The position numbers and the translations under genes are program-made. Below the pieces are notes generated by a model that was not told the origin of the DNA, did no database searches, and saw only the letters and a program-made list of their open reading frames with translations. Below are positions 1 through 7,247 of a DNA stretch of 64,000 bases, in pieces; the stretch's first letter is position 1; each line of letters begins with the position of its first letter. Source of the DNA: Pseudalkalibacillus sp045920555. GTDB lineage: Bacteria > Bacillota > Bacilli > Bacillales > Fictibacillaceae. The stretch lies in contig NZ_CP174509.1 of NCBI RefSeq assembly GCF_045920555.1, forward strand, positions 2,108,001 to 2,172,000. Reading direction: 5' to 3'.

Positions 1-1
1 G

Positions 2-799
2 TCCGACAGTTTGATTAGTCACAATGACAATCCTGTCATCTTAACGGTAATTTCCACTTTATTCGTATTAAGCGGGTTAGGATTTACAGTCATTCTAGAT
101 CTATACTACAGCAGGAAGTTCAGGGAACTTTCCCTGCATTCGAAACTGATGATCATCGGTACGGTGGTAATTAATTTTGTCGCATTAATTGTCATTTTTA
201 CACTCGAGTTTACTAATGTTAAAACGATCGGTCAGATGACACTCTCCGATAAATTGTTCAATTCTTATTTTCAGGCGGTGACTCCAAGATCGGCAGGGTT
301 GAACTCCGTGGATGTAAGTAGTATGGAAGATGCTTCAGTCTTTTTCACAATCATCCTGATGTTCATCGGTGCAGGGAGTACCTCGACTGGAGGAGGAATC
401 AAATTGACCACCTTTATCGCTTTATTGCTTTCAGTCGCGACCTTTTTAAGAGGAAAAAGTGAAGCAGTCATTCTCGGACGTACGATCAGTGACAGCACGA
501 TCATCCGTGCATTTGCTATAACTGTCATCTTGCTCGGTATATTGTTTACTACTGTTTTCATCATGATGATTACGGAAGACGCATCCTTCATCGAAATTTT
601 GTTCGAAGCGGTCTCGGCTATCTCCACATGCGGCCTCTCGCTGGGGATCACAGGCGATCTATCCGTAATCGGCCAGATCGTCATCATCCTGTTGATGTAT
701 TTCGGGAAACTTGGACCTCTTACTCTTTTATTCATTCTTGCGAAACCTAGTCTTCGCCGTAAAGTCCGCTATCCCTACGGTGAAATCATCACAGGTTAA
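2..799 (+). CDS. KtrB/KtrD-type potassium channel subunit, 3' part
   Basis: This is the C-terminal part of a membrane K+ translocating subunit of the Trk/Ktr/HKT superfamily; the frame is open to the left edge, so the 5' end lies outside the window. The visible 266 codons hold several hydrophobic segments and pore-loop signatures: TPRSAGLNS followed by GAGSTSTGGGIK, and later a second SAISTCGLSLGI loop with a Gly of the selectivity filter. B. subtilis KtrB and KtrD are about 445 residues, so roughly 60 percent is present. Such subunits pair with a cytosolic RCK ring; a ktrC-like gene lies 9 kb downstream at 9670. It converges with chaB across a hairpin. KtrB and KtrD cannot be told apart from this fragment. 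Confidence 0.9.
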   Translation, partial: SDSLISHNDNPVILTVISTLFVLSGLGFTVILDLYYSRKFRELSLHSKLMIIGTVVINFVALIVIFTLEFTNVKTIGQMTLSDKLFNSYFQAVTPRSAGLNSVDVSSMEDASVFFTIILMFIGAGSTSTGGGIKLTTFIALLLSVATFLRGKSEAVILGRTISDSTIIRAFAITVILLGILFTTVFIMMITEDASFIEILFEAVSAISTCGLSLGITGDLSVIGQIVIILLMYFGKLGPLTLLFILAKPSLRRKVRYPYGEIITG

Positions 800-803
800 A
801 ATA

Positions 804-862
804 GTGCCAGATACACTTTATAAACCCTTGAGGCTACTGAGGTTTGAAAGTGTACCTGGCAC
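804..862. repeat. GTGCC hairpin repeat, copy A
   Basis: The arms 804-819 and 847-862 are complementary over 16 bp with one mismatch (GTGCCAGATACACTTT against AAAGTGTACCTGGCAC), with a 27 nt loop. It sits between two convergent genes and could act as a bidirectional terminator, but there is no clear T-run. A related hairpin is at 53546-53604 and a partial one near 39547. Similar GTGCC(T/A)GGCAC hairpins are scattered in many Bacillaceae genomes and look like REP sequences. Confidence 0.7.
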
Positions 863-867
863 CGTTA

Positions 868-1071
868 TTAGTTGTCTTTTTTCACCCAGTTGTCGTTTTC
901 GTTCTTTTCATATTTTTCTTTTACCGCGTTCCAGGCGACTTTATGTGCGGTTTTTTCCTGGTCATACTGTTTACTTGCTGAGTTAAAGGATTCTTTATAA
1001 ATTTCACGTGCATGCTCCGGAAGATTGTTCTTCACTTGATCAGGTAGTTCTTCTTGAGAATCATAAGACAT
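868..1071 (-). CDS. chaB: ChaB family protein
   Basis: A 67-residue protein resembling ChaB, a small soluble family first named as a putative regulator of the ChaA cation antiporter, although its biochemical role is unsettled. The family pattern is clear: ELPDQVKNNLPEHAREIYKE at the N-terminus and ETAHKVAWNAV (here KTAHKVAWNAVKEKY) at the C-terminus. The start has a strong AAGGAGGG ribosome binding site. It lies 54 bp downstream of the MscS gene on the same strand, so the two may be co-transcribed. Confidence 0.85.
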   Translation of the reverse strand: MSYDSQEELPDQVKNNLPEHAREIYKESFNSASKQYDQEKTAHKVAWNAVKEKYEKNENDNWVKKDN

Positions 1072-1125
1072 AGGAAGTACCCTCCTTTTTTCAAGAAGGT
1101 ACCCGGAGTAACGACTATATAAACA

Positions 1126-1968
1126 TCATTGATTTTCGTTTTTGTGTACATACACTTGATGAGGGAACGGAATTTCGATTCCGTGTGCATCCAATGCTTC
1201 CTTAAGGGCTTTGCGAAGTTCGCGCTCAACACCCCATTGCATATCGTTCTTCGTTTTTGCAATGACACGCAATACGACATCCGATGAACCTAGAGATTGT
1301 ACTCCAAGTACATTCGGCCCCTCGACTATATTGTCGTTCGTCGCCGCGATACGGTCACAAGCATCTTGCAGGACTCCGATTGCTTTATCAATATTATCAT
1401 CATAAGAAATGCCGATATCGACGAGTGCTCTCATGTTCCCGCGAGTATGGTTGCTTATCGCGCTGATCTCACGGTTGGGGACATAGTGGAGAGTACCGTC
1501 AAACCCCCGAATATGAGTAGTTCTTAAACCAGTATCCTCAACGATACCGTCAAAGCCAGCCGTCGTAACGTAATCTCCTACGTCAAGCTGCTTTTCCAAT
1601 AGAATGAAGAAACCTGTCACAACATCACTGACAAGCCCTTGGGCGCCAAAACCGATCGCTAATCCTATAATACCAGCTCCAGCTAATAGGCCTGTGACAT
1701 CCAATTCAAAAGTCCCCATGACAGCAACCACTAATATAAAGATAAGTGCGTACGAAAAGACGCTTTTCGTTATGCTTTTCAGCGTAACGGCTCTTCCGGG
1801 AGACATGTCTTTCCGAGTTTGAATCTTTTCAAATGTAGATTGAATGATACGATTACCAATCGCTTTTACAATCATGAACGCGATCAATATGAATACCAAT
1901 TTAAGAGTCAGTATTCCGGCATCTTTTAAAATTTCAGCCCAATCGATTTTTGCGAGTATTTGTTCCAT
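1126..1968 (-). CDS. ykuT: MscS family mechanosensitive channel (YkuT-like)
   Basis: A 280-residue small-conductance mechanosensitive channel that would release solutes on hypo-osmotic shock. There are three hydrophobic segments in the first 125 residues. The third is the Gly/Ala-rich pore helix (LLAGAGIIGLAIGFGAQGLV, about 92-111), followed by the beta domain with LEKQLDVGDYV and the VPNREI motif, then a C-terminal alpha/beta domain. In B. subtilis ykuT is next to ykuU; here the divergent neighbour is also a YkuU-type peroxiredoxin, which supports the name. The length is close to YkuT. It starts with ATG (GGAGCTGATAGT precedes it, a moderate RBS). Confidence 0.92.
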   Translation of the reverse strand: MEQILAKIDWAEILKDAGILTLKLVFILIAFMIVKAIGNRIIQSTFEKIQTRKDMSPGRAVTLKSITKSVFSYALIFILVVAVMGTFELDVTGLLAGAGIIGLAIGFGAQGLVSDVVTGFFILLEKQLDVGDYVTTAGFDGIVEDTGLRTTHIRGFDGTLHYVPNREISAISNHTRGNMRALVDIGISYDDNIDKAIGVLQDACDRIAATNDNIVEGPNVLGVQSLGSSDVVLRVIAKTKNDMQWGVERELRKALKEALDAHGIEIPFPHQVYVHKNENQ

Positions 1969-2291
1969 ACTATCAGCTCCTTGGCTCTTTAGGTCAGAAT
2001 AATAATACTATAACGGACTAACGTATAAGGCCGCAATCGATATGGCCAGAGTATATCTTTTGAGAAGAGGGAGGAAACACGTTAGAATATATATGGACAT
2101 GCTCAAAACGTTTACTACATGCCTTTTTTGGATATAGTAAACATGTCTAGTGCGCTATATTAAATTAATTCTCATTTAATATTGACTATCAATAAGGGAA
2201 AGATTATAATATAGTATGTACAATAATTGTGTGAAGAGATAGGTGTTATAGCCGATCTTACATGAAAAATCAATTTTTGGAGGGATTACGA
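1969..2291. promoter_or_regulatory. Divergent ykuT/ykuU intergenic region with inverted repeat
   Basis: This 323 bp gap contains a perfect 8 bp inverted repeat, GTTTACTA (2110-2117) and TAGTAAAC (2135-2142), flanked by ACATG on both inner sides. It also holds the sigma-A promoter for the peroxiredoxin, listed separately. No ORF with a ribosome binding site was seen. Confidence 0.5.
2182..2210 (+). promoter_or_regulatory. Sigma-A promoter of the peroxiredoxin gene
   Basis: TTGACT at 2182-2187 and a perfect TATAAT at 2205-2210 are separated by 17 bp. The start codon follows 81 bp later. The -35 lies inside a short dyad (ATTGA-CTA-TCAAT) that could be an operator, but it does not match a PerR or Fur box well enough to name. 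Confidence 0.75.
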
Positions 2292-2840
2292 ATGGCAGAA
2301 CGTATGGTAGCAAAACAAGCACCACGCTTTGAGATGGATGCAGTACTTCCAAACAAAGAATTCGGAAAAGTAAGCCTTGAAGAAAACATGAAGAATGACA
2401 AGTGGACAGTCCTTTTCTTCTATCCAATGGACTTCACATTTGTTTGCCCTACAGAAATCACTGCGATGAGCGACCGCTATGATGAATTTGAAGACCTTGA
2501 CACTGAAGTGATCGGCGTTTCTACAGACACGATCCACACTCACTTGGCATGGATCAACACGAACCGTGATGATAACGGATTAGGTGAATTGAAATACCCA
2601 TTAGCTGCAGACACGAACCATAAAGTCTCTGAAGACTATGGCGTGTTGATTGAAGAAGAAGGGGTTGCACTTCGTGGATTGTTCATCATCAGTCCAGAAG
2701 GCGAGCTAATGTACTCTGTGGTCAACCACAACAACATTGGCCGTGACGTAGACGAAACACTACGTGTCCTTCAAGCTCTTCAAACTGGCGGCCTTTGCCC
2801 TGCAAACTGGAAGCCAGGTCAAGAAACACTTAACGTTTAA
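2292..2840 (+). CDS. ykuU: 2-Cys peroxiredoxin (YkuU-like)
   Basis: A 182-residue thiol peroxidase of the AhpC/TSA family that reduces hydrogen peroxide and organic peroxides in the cytosol. The peroxidatic cysteine lies in DFTFVCPTE and the resolving cysteine in GGLCPANWKPG near the C-terminus, so it is a typical 2-Cys enzyme. The start used is the ATG at 2292 behind TTTTGGAGGG; an upstream in-frame ATG at 2262 has no ribosome binding site. No reductase gene is adjacent. A strong sigma-A promoter and a terminator flank it, so it is probably monocistronic. Confidence 0.95.
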   Translation: MAERMVAKQAPRFEMDAVLPNKEFGKVSLEENMKNDKWTVLFFYPMDFTFVCPTEITAMSDRYDEFEDLDTEVIGVSTDTIHTHLAWINTNRDDNGLGELKYPLAADTNHKVSEDYGVLIEEEGVALRGLFIISPEGELMYSVVNHNNIGRDVDETLRVLQALQTGGLCPANWKPGQETLNV

Positions 2841-2854
2841 TGGAGATTTCAAGG

Positions 2855-2887
2855 TAGAGCCTAACGCAAGTTAGGCTCTATTTTTTT
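2855..2887 (+). terminator. Terminator of the peroxiredoxin gene
   Basis: A perfect 11 bp stem TAGAGCCTAAC / GTTAGGCTCTA with a GCAA loop is followed by a T-rich run. Confidence 0.9.
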
Positions 2888-2922
2888 CTTCTATATAAAT
2901 TCTGAAAATTAATGAAATTTTA

Positions 2923-3202
2923 AGCTTTGGTAAATTTTTAGACTGATTTAGGTAAAAAGGATCTTTGGGCGAAATTTGCGACACTCCTGCGAGAACAGCG
3001 AGCCAGGCGAGACCCCACAGCGAGGATACGGAGAAGTAATGTCCAGCTCAGCGACCAGTCACTTGGATCACTTCAAACTTCCTGCGGCGGCCACAGCCTC
3101 CTCGTCAGTCTTCCAGTGACCTACGTGAATATGCGGGTCGCTTCCGCTTTTCTTTTGCCCGCGGAAAGGGAGTGAATTTCGTAGAAATTTAATTAAAGAT
3201 CC
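2923..3202. repeat. MITE-like dispersed element, copy 1
   Basis: This 280 bp non-coding element shares most of its length with 39236-39508. Shared blocks include GCGACACTCC, GAGACCC, TCCAGCTCAGCGACCAGTCA, CCTCCTCGTCAGTCTTCCAG and CGGAAAGGGAGTGAATTT. Its left end (AGCTTTGGTAAAT) and right end (TTAAAGATCC) are diverged forms of the terminal repeats best seen in the 39.2 kb copy. No transposase is encoded. The rest of the gap up to 3365 holds AT-rich sequence in front of the ABC genes. Confidence 0.75.
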
Positions 3203-3365
3203 GGTACTATAATCCGATAGATAATAATATGGTTTTAAATATGTAAATTTTTCCTTAACAAACTTAACAAATTTAAGCAAAATTATGGTTATTTATTTCG
3301 GAGTCCGTTATATTATTTATATTATGACTTTTTAAACAATACATAAAAAGAAGGCAGGTGCTTTT

Positions 3366-5120
3366 GTGGATACTTTTAGACGTTTGAAAGAATTTTATTG
3401 GCCTTATCGTAAATATTTCTTACTCTCAGTATTTTCACTATTATTCGTATCAGGTATTACTGTCATATATCCAATGCTTCTGCAGTTCACAATTGATGAA
3501 GTCATCATCAATGAGCAATACCGATGGATACCTTATCTGGCGATCGGCTTCATAATCGTGATGACGATCAAAGGAACAGCAACATTCTTCCACCAGTATT
3601 TAGGCGATTTATTCGGTGTCACCGCAGTTTATAGACTGAGGGAGGCATTATATAAAAAGCTGCAGTTTTTACCGTTCAGATACTATGACAATGCTAAAAC
3701 CGGAGACCTGATGTCACGTTTGACTGCTGATGTCGAGGGGTTTCGGTTCTTTTTATCCTTCGGGTTTGCACAGGTCATCAACTTCGTCTTGCTCGTATCA
3801 TTCAGTTTAGGTGTAATGTTCTATTACTCAGTACCGCTTGCATTCGTCACGCTCGGCATGCTTCCGTTTTTGGCAGTTGCTGTTTACCGATTTGATAAGA
3901 AGGTACATCCGGCATTCAGAGGAATCCGGAAATCGATGGGCCGTTTGAATACTAAAGTACAAGAAAATGTAAGTGGAATCAATACGATCAAATCTCTTTC
4001 GCGGGAAGATTTCGAAATCGGAAAATTCGTTAACAATAACAAGGATTACAGGGATAATTACTTGAACACCTCTGACATCTGGGCAAAATACTTCCCGCTT
4101 ATGGAAATGATCGGGAACCTATGTGTGGTATTCCTGCTCTCTTATGGTGGATTCCTTGTATTCAACAATCAATTGAAACCAGGTGAACTTGTCGCTTTCT
4201 TCAGTCTAGTTTGGTATATCATCTGGCCGATCATGAACCTTGGTTTCGTCATCAATACATTCTCACAATCAAAGGCTTCAGGTGAGCGTCTACTGGAAAT
4301 TTTAGATGAACCAGAAGATATCCAAGACACGGAAGATCCACTGCATATTGATACGTTGAATGGTGATGTGGAGTTCGTCGAGGTTACACATAAGTATGCG
4401 AGTGAAGAAGAGTACGCGTTGAAAAACGTGTCCTTCAAGGCTCCGAAGGGAACGACCATTGGACTTCTAGGGGCTACTGGAGCGGGAAAAACAACCATCA
4501 CACAATTGATTTCAAGATTCTATGAACCGAAGGAAGGCAGGGTCTTGATCGATGGTAGAGATATCAAGGAATATACCATCAAATCCCTCAGAAAAAATGT
4601 AGGTGTCGTTCTACAAGAAACGTTCTTGTTCTCTTCATCGATTAGAGACAACATCGCATATGGGGATGCAGACGTAGAGTTCGAAAAGATCGTTGATGCA
4701 GCAAAAAGGGCTCAAGCTCATGAGTTCATTAAGGAGCTGCCGGATGGCTACAATACTATTCTTGGTGAACGGGGTATGGGACTATCCGGAGGTCAAAAGC
4801 AGCGGATTGCAATTGCTCGTGCCATTCTAACAGATCCAAGTATTCTCATACTGGACGATGCGACGAGTGCAGTCGATATGGAGACCGAATTCAAAATTCA
4901 GAAAGCCTTCCAGGAAGTGATGAAAGGTAGGACTACATTCATCATCGCCCACCGTATCTCTTCCTTGAAGCATGCGGATGAAATCCTTGTATTGGAAGAC
5001 GGGCGAATTGCACAACGCGGCACACATGAAGAATTAATCAATCAAGAAGGTATGTATCGTAGGGTCTACGACATCCAATACAAAGATAAAGAGGCAATAA
5101 AACAAAGACAGACAGGTTAA
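3366..5120 (+). CDS. ABC exporter subunit with degenerate catalytic Glu (heterodimer partner 1)
   Basis: A 584-residue half-transporter: an exporter-type membrane domain with six helices (about 1-310), then a nucleotide-binding domain. Walker A is GATGAGKTT (about 369), the signature is canonical LSGGQ (about 473) and Walker B is ILILDDATSAVD (about 493). The catalytic Glu after Walker B is Asp, as in the non-canonical site of heterodimeric exporters such as BmrCD, TM287/288 or YfiBC. The GTG start has AAGGCAGGTG in front. The partner gene follows after 13 bp. The substrate is unknown; multidrug or lipid export is the usual role. Similarity to YfiB is my guess from gene arrangement. Confidence 0.9.
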   Translation: MDTFRRLKEFYWPYRKYFLLSVFSLLFVSGITVIYPMLLQFTIDEVIINEQYRWIPYLAIGFIIVMTIKGTATFFHQYLGDLFGVTAVYRLREALYKKLQFLPFRYYDNAKTGDLMSRLTADVEGFRFFLSFGFAQVINFVLLVSFSLGVMFYYSVPLAFVTLGMLPFLAVAVYRFDKKVHPAFRGIRKSMGRLNTKVQENVSGINTIKSLSREDFEIGKFVNNNKDYRDNYLNTSDIWAKYFPLMEMIGNLCVVFLLSYGGFLVFNNQLKPGELVAFFSLVWYIIWPIMNLGFVINTFSQSKASGERLLEILDEPEDIQDTEDPLHIDTLNGDVEFVEVTHKYASEEEYALKNVSFKAPKGTTIGLLGATGAGKTTITQLISRFYEPKEGRVLIDGRDIKEYTIKSLRKNVGVVLQETFLFSSSIRDNIAYGDADVEFEKIVDAAKRAQAHEFIKELPDGYNTILGERGMGLSGGQKQRIAIARAILTDPSILILDDATSAVDMETEFKIQKAFQEVMKGRTTFIIAHRISSLKHADEILVLEDGRIAQRGTHEELINQEGMYRRVYDIQYKDKEAIKQRQTG

Positions 5121-5133
5121 GTGAGGTGAGAGA

Positions 5134-6936
5134 ATGAGCAGCAACACGAAAAAACGATTTCATTATTCACAGGATCAAGCAATAGAAAAACAATTCAACT
5201 GGAAACAGATGCTACGTCTTTTTGGTTACATGAAACCATATCAGTCGAATTTACTGCCAAAATCAATCATTGCAATGTTGATCTCAACTGCAGTAAGACT
5301 AGTCGTTCCGATCTTCATCGGGGTTCTGCTTTTCGACCATGCGATCAAGGATCAAAACGAGAGCTTGCTGATCCAATTGATCTTCGGAATTGCAGGCCTT
5401 TACATCATAGCTTGGATTGCAAATACATTTCGGATCAAATGGACGAATCAGCTGGGGCAATACATCATTTATGACATCCGCCAAGGATTGTTCAAACATA
5501 TCCAGAGACTTTCGCATCGGTTTTTCGATCAAAGGTCGGCTGGATCGATTCTCGTAAGGATCATCAATGATGTCAATTCACTGCAGGAACTTTTTACAAA
5601 CGGGGTTATCAATCTATTGATGGATTTCATCCTTCTGGTCGGAATTATCGTAATCATGTTCTTCTTAAGTCCTGAATTGACTTTAGCAATCATGATTGTC
5701 CTTCCGATCATGTTTTTCATCTCTACGAAATTACGCAGAAACATCCGCCGATCGTGGCAGATGGTCCGGATCAAGCAAGCGAAGCTCAATTCCCATCTTA
5801 ATGAAAGCATTCAGGGAATCCGGGTGACCCAATCTTATACACAGGAAAAAGAAAACATGGGGTTCTTCGAGGGAGTAAACGGTGAGACATTTGAAAGCTG
5901 GAAGGACGCCACCCGGAAGAGTGCGGTCTTCCGTCCTTTCGTTGAAATGTCAAATGCCATCGGTACGGCCATCCTCATATGGTATGGTGTTCACTTGATC
6001 CAAAACGGAATGGACTATGGGGTTTTCGTAACCTTTGCATTCTATCTAGGTATGTTCTGGGAACCGATCTCACGAATGGGGCAGGTTTACAACCAATTAC
6101 TGGTTGCCATGGCATCCAGTGAGCGAATCTTTGAATTTTTGGATGAACAGCCGAATGTATCAGAACGCAAAAATGCACTTACTTTTAATGAAATCGACGG
6201 GAAGATCGAATTCGATCAAGTGGAATTCTCATATGATGATAAACGTAAAGCATTAAATAGTATTGACTTGACGATAGAAGCTGGTGAGACTGTCGCTTTA
6301 GTCGGACATACAGGATCAGGTAAAACGACGATCGCCAATCTTATTAGCAGATTCTATGATCCAACGAAAGGGTCTGTCAAAATCGATGGCGTTGATTTGC
6401 GAGATGTTAAGCTTGATAGCTTAAGACAAAAAGTAAGTGTAGTATTACAGGATACATTCATTTTTTCGGGTACGATCATGGATAATATCCGGTTTGGACG
6501 CCCTGATGCAAGCGATGAGGAAGTCATCCAGGCTGCCGAAGCAGTCGGGGCAAGCACCTTCATCGAAAAACTCGAGAATCAATATGAGACAGAGGTTGAA
6601 GAGAGAGGAAATGTGTTATCTGTAGGGGAAAGGCAATTGATTTCGTTTGCACGTGCATTACTTGCAGATCCACGTATCTTGATATTGGATGAAGCGACAG
6701 CAAGTATTGACACAGAATCGGAAATGAAGATTCAAAATGCCTTGCAAACATTGCTTAAAGGCCGTACAGCGATCATCATCGCCCACAGGCTCTCAACTAT
6801 CCGTGAAGCTGACAATATTTTTGTCCTCGATCATGGAAATCTCATTGAACAAGGAAACCATGATTCTCTGATGAAACAAAAAGGAGAATACTACGAGCTG
6901 ATCGTATCTCAATTTAAAATGCTCGATGCAATGTAA
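5134..6936 (+). CDS. ABC exporter subunit with degenerate signature (heterodimer partner 2)
   Basis: A 600-residue half-transporter with a membrane domain (about 30-330) and nucleotide-binding domain. Walker A is GHTGSGKTT (about 391), Walker B is ILILDEATASID with the catalytic Glu intact (about 513), but the signature is LSVGERQ instead of LSGGQ (about 494). This complements partner 1. In the head-to-tail dimer, one ATP site pairs the Asp Walker B with LSVGE and is degenerate; the other pairs the Glu Walker B with LSGGQ and is active. The start codon follows GTGAGGTGAG. The pair ends in a strong terminator, so it forms a two-gene operon. Confidence 0.92.
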   Translation: MSSNTKKRFHYSQDQAIEKQFNWKQMLRLFGYMKPYQSNLLPKSIIAMLISTAVRLVVPIFIGVLLFDHAIKDQNESLLIQLIFGIAGLYIIAWIANTFRIKWTNQLGQYIIYDIRQGLFKHIQRLSHRFFDQRSAGSILVRIINDVNSLQELFTNGVINLLMDFILLVGIIVIMFFLSPELTLAIMIVLPIMFFISTKLRRNIRRSWQMVRIKQAKLNSHLNESIQGIRVTQSYTQEKENMGFFEGVNGETFESWKDATRKSAVFRPFVEMSNAIGTAILIWYGVHLIQNGMDYGVFVTFAFYLGMFWEPISRMGQVYNQLLVAMASSERIFEFLDEQPNVSERKNALTFNEIDGKIEFDQVEFSYDDKRKALNSIDLTIEAGETVALVGHTGSGKTTIANLISRFYDPTKGSVKIDGVDLRDVKLDSLRQKVSVVLQDTFIFSGTIMDNIRFGRPDASDEEVIQAAEAVGASTFIEKLENQYETEVEERGNVLSVGERQLISFARALLADPRILILDEATASIDTESEMKIQNALQTLLKGRTAIIIAHRLSTIREADNIFVLDHGNLIEQGNHDSLMKQKGEYYELIVSQFKMLDAM

Positions 6937-6943
6937 TGGTGAA

Positions 6944-6990
6944 GTGACCACAAATGGCTGGAAATGCCTTTTGTGGTCGCTTTTTGTTTT
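6944..6990 (+). terminator. Terminator of the ABC exporter operon
   Basis: The stem GTGACCACAAA / TTTGTGGTCGC encloses an inner GGC-GCC hairpin and is followed by CTTTTTGTTTTTT. Confidence 0.88.
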
Positions 6991-7110
6991 TTGCCGATTG
7001 AAAGACACGATGAATATTGGACGAACCACTGATATGTGGGTTATCAATATTCATATGCTCAATACTTCACAAACAAATCTAGACCTGATAGAATGATAGC
7101 TGTAATAATC

Positions 7111-7130
7111 TTTGTGATACTTGTCACAAA
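7111..7130. promoter_or_regulatory. Rex operator upstream of cytochrome bd genes
   Basis: TTTGTGATACTTGTCACAAA contains TTGTGA-N6-TCACAA, which matches the palindromic operator of the NADH-sensing repressor Rex (TTGTGAA-N4-TTCACAA) in its invariant outer bases. It lies 117 bp before the cydA start codon. In B. subtilis Rex represses cydABCD, ldh and ndh when NADH is low. Half-site-like TTCACAAAC is also visible near 7067. Confidence 0.78.
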
Positions 7131-7247
7131 GTTTTCGCCTGATCAAAATGATTTTGTAACATCTGTTTTATGTTTTCTGTTTGTGGGGGATTACAATAAG
7201 GGTAAGATAATAGTAGCTGTATTTTGCATTTAATAGGGGGATCGTCA

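Noticed and set aside
2171..2200. PerR or Fur box at the peroxiredoxin promoter
   Set aside because: The A/T-rich dyad does not fit the 7-1-7 consensus of either regulator well enough to claim.
3068..3280. Minus-strand 70-codon ORF in the 2.9 kb repeat
   Set aside because: It lies in the MITE, has no ribosome binding site, and its sequence follows the repeat hairpins, not a protein pattern.
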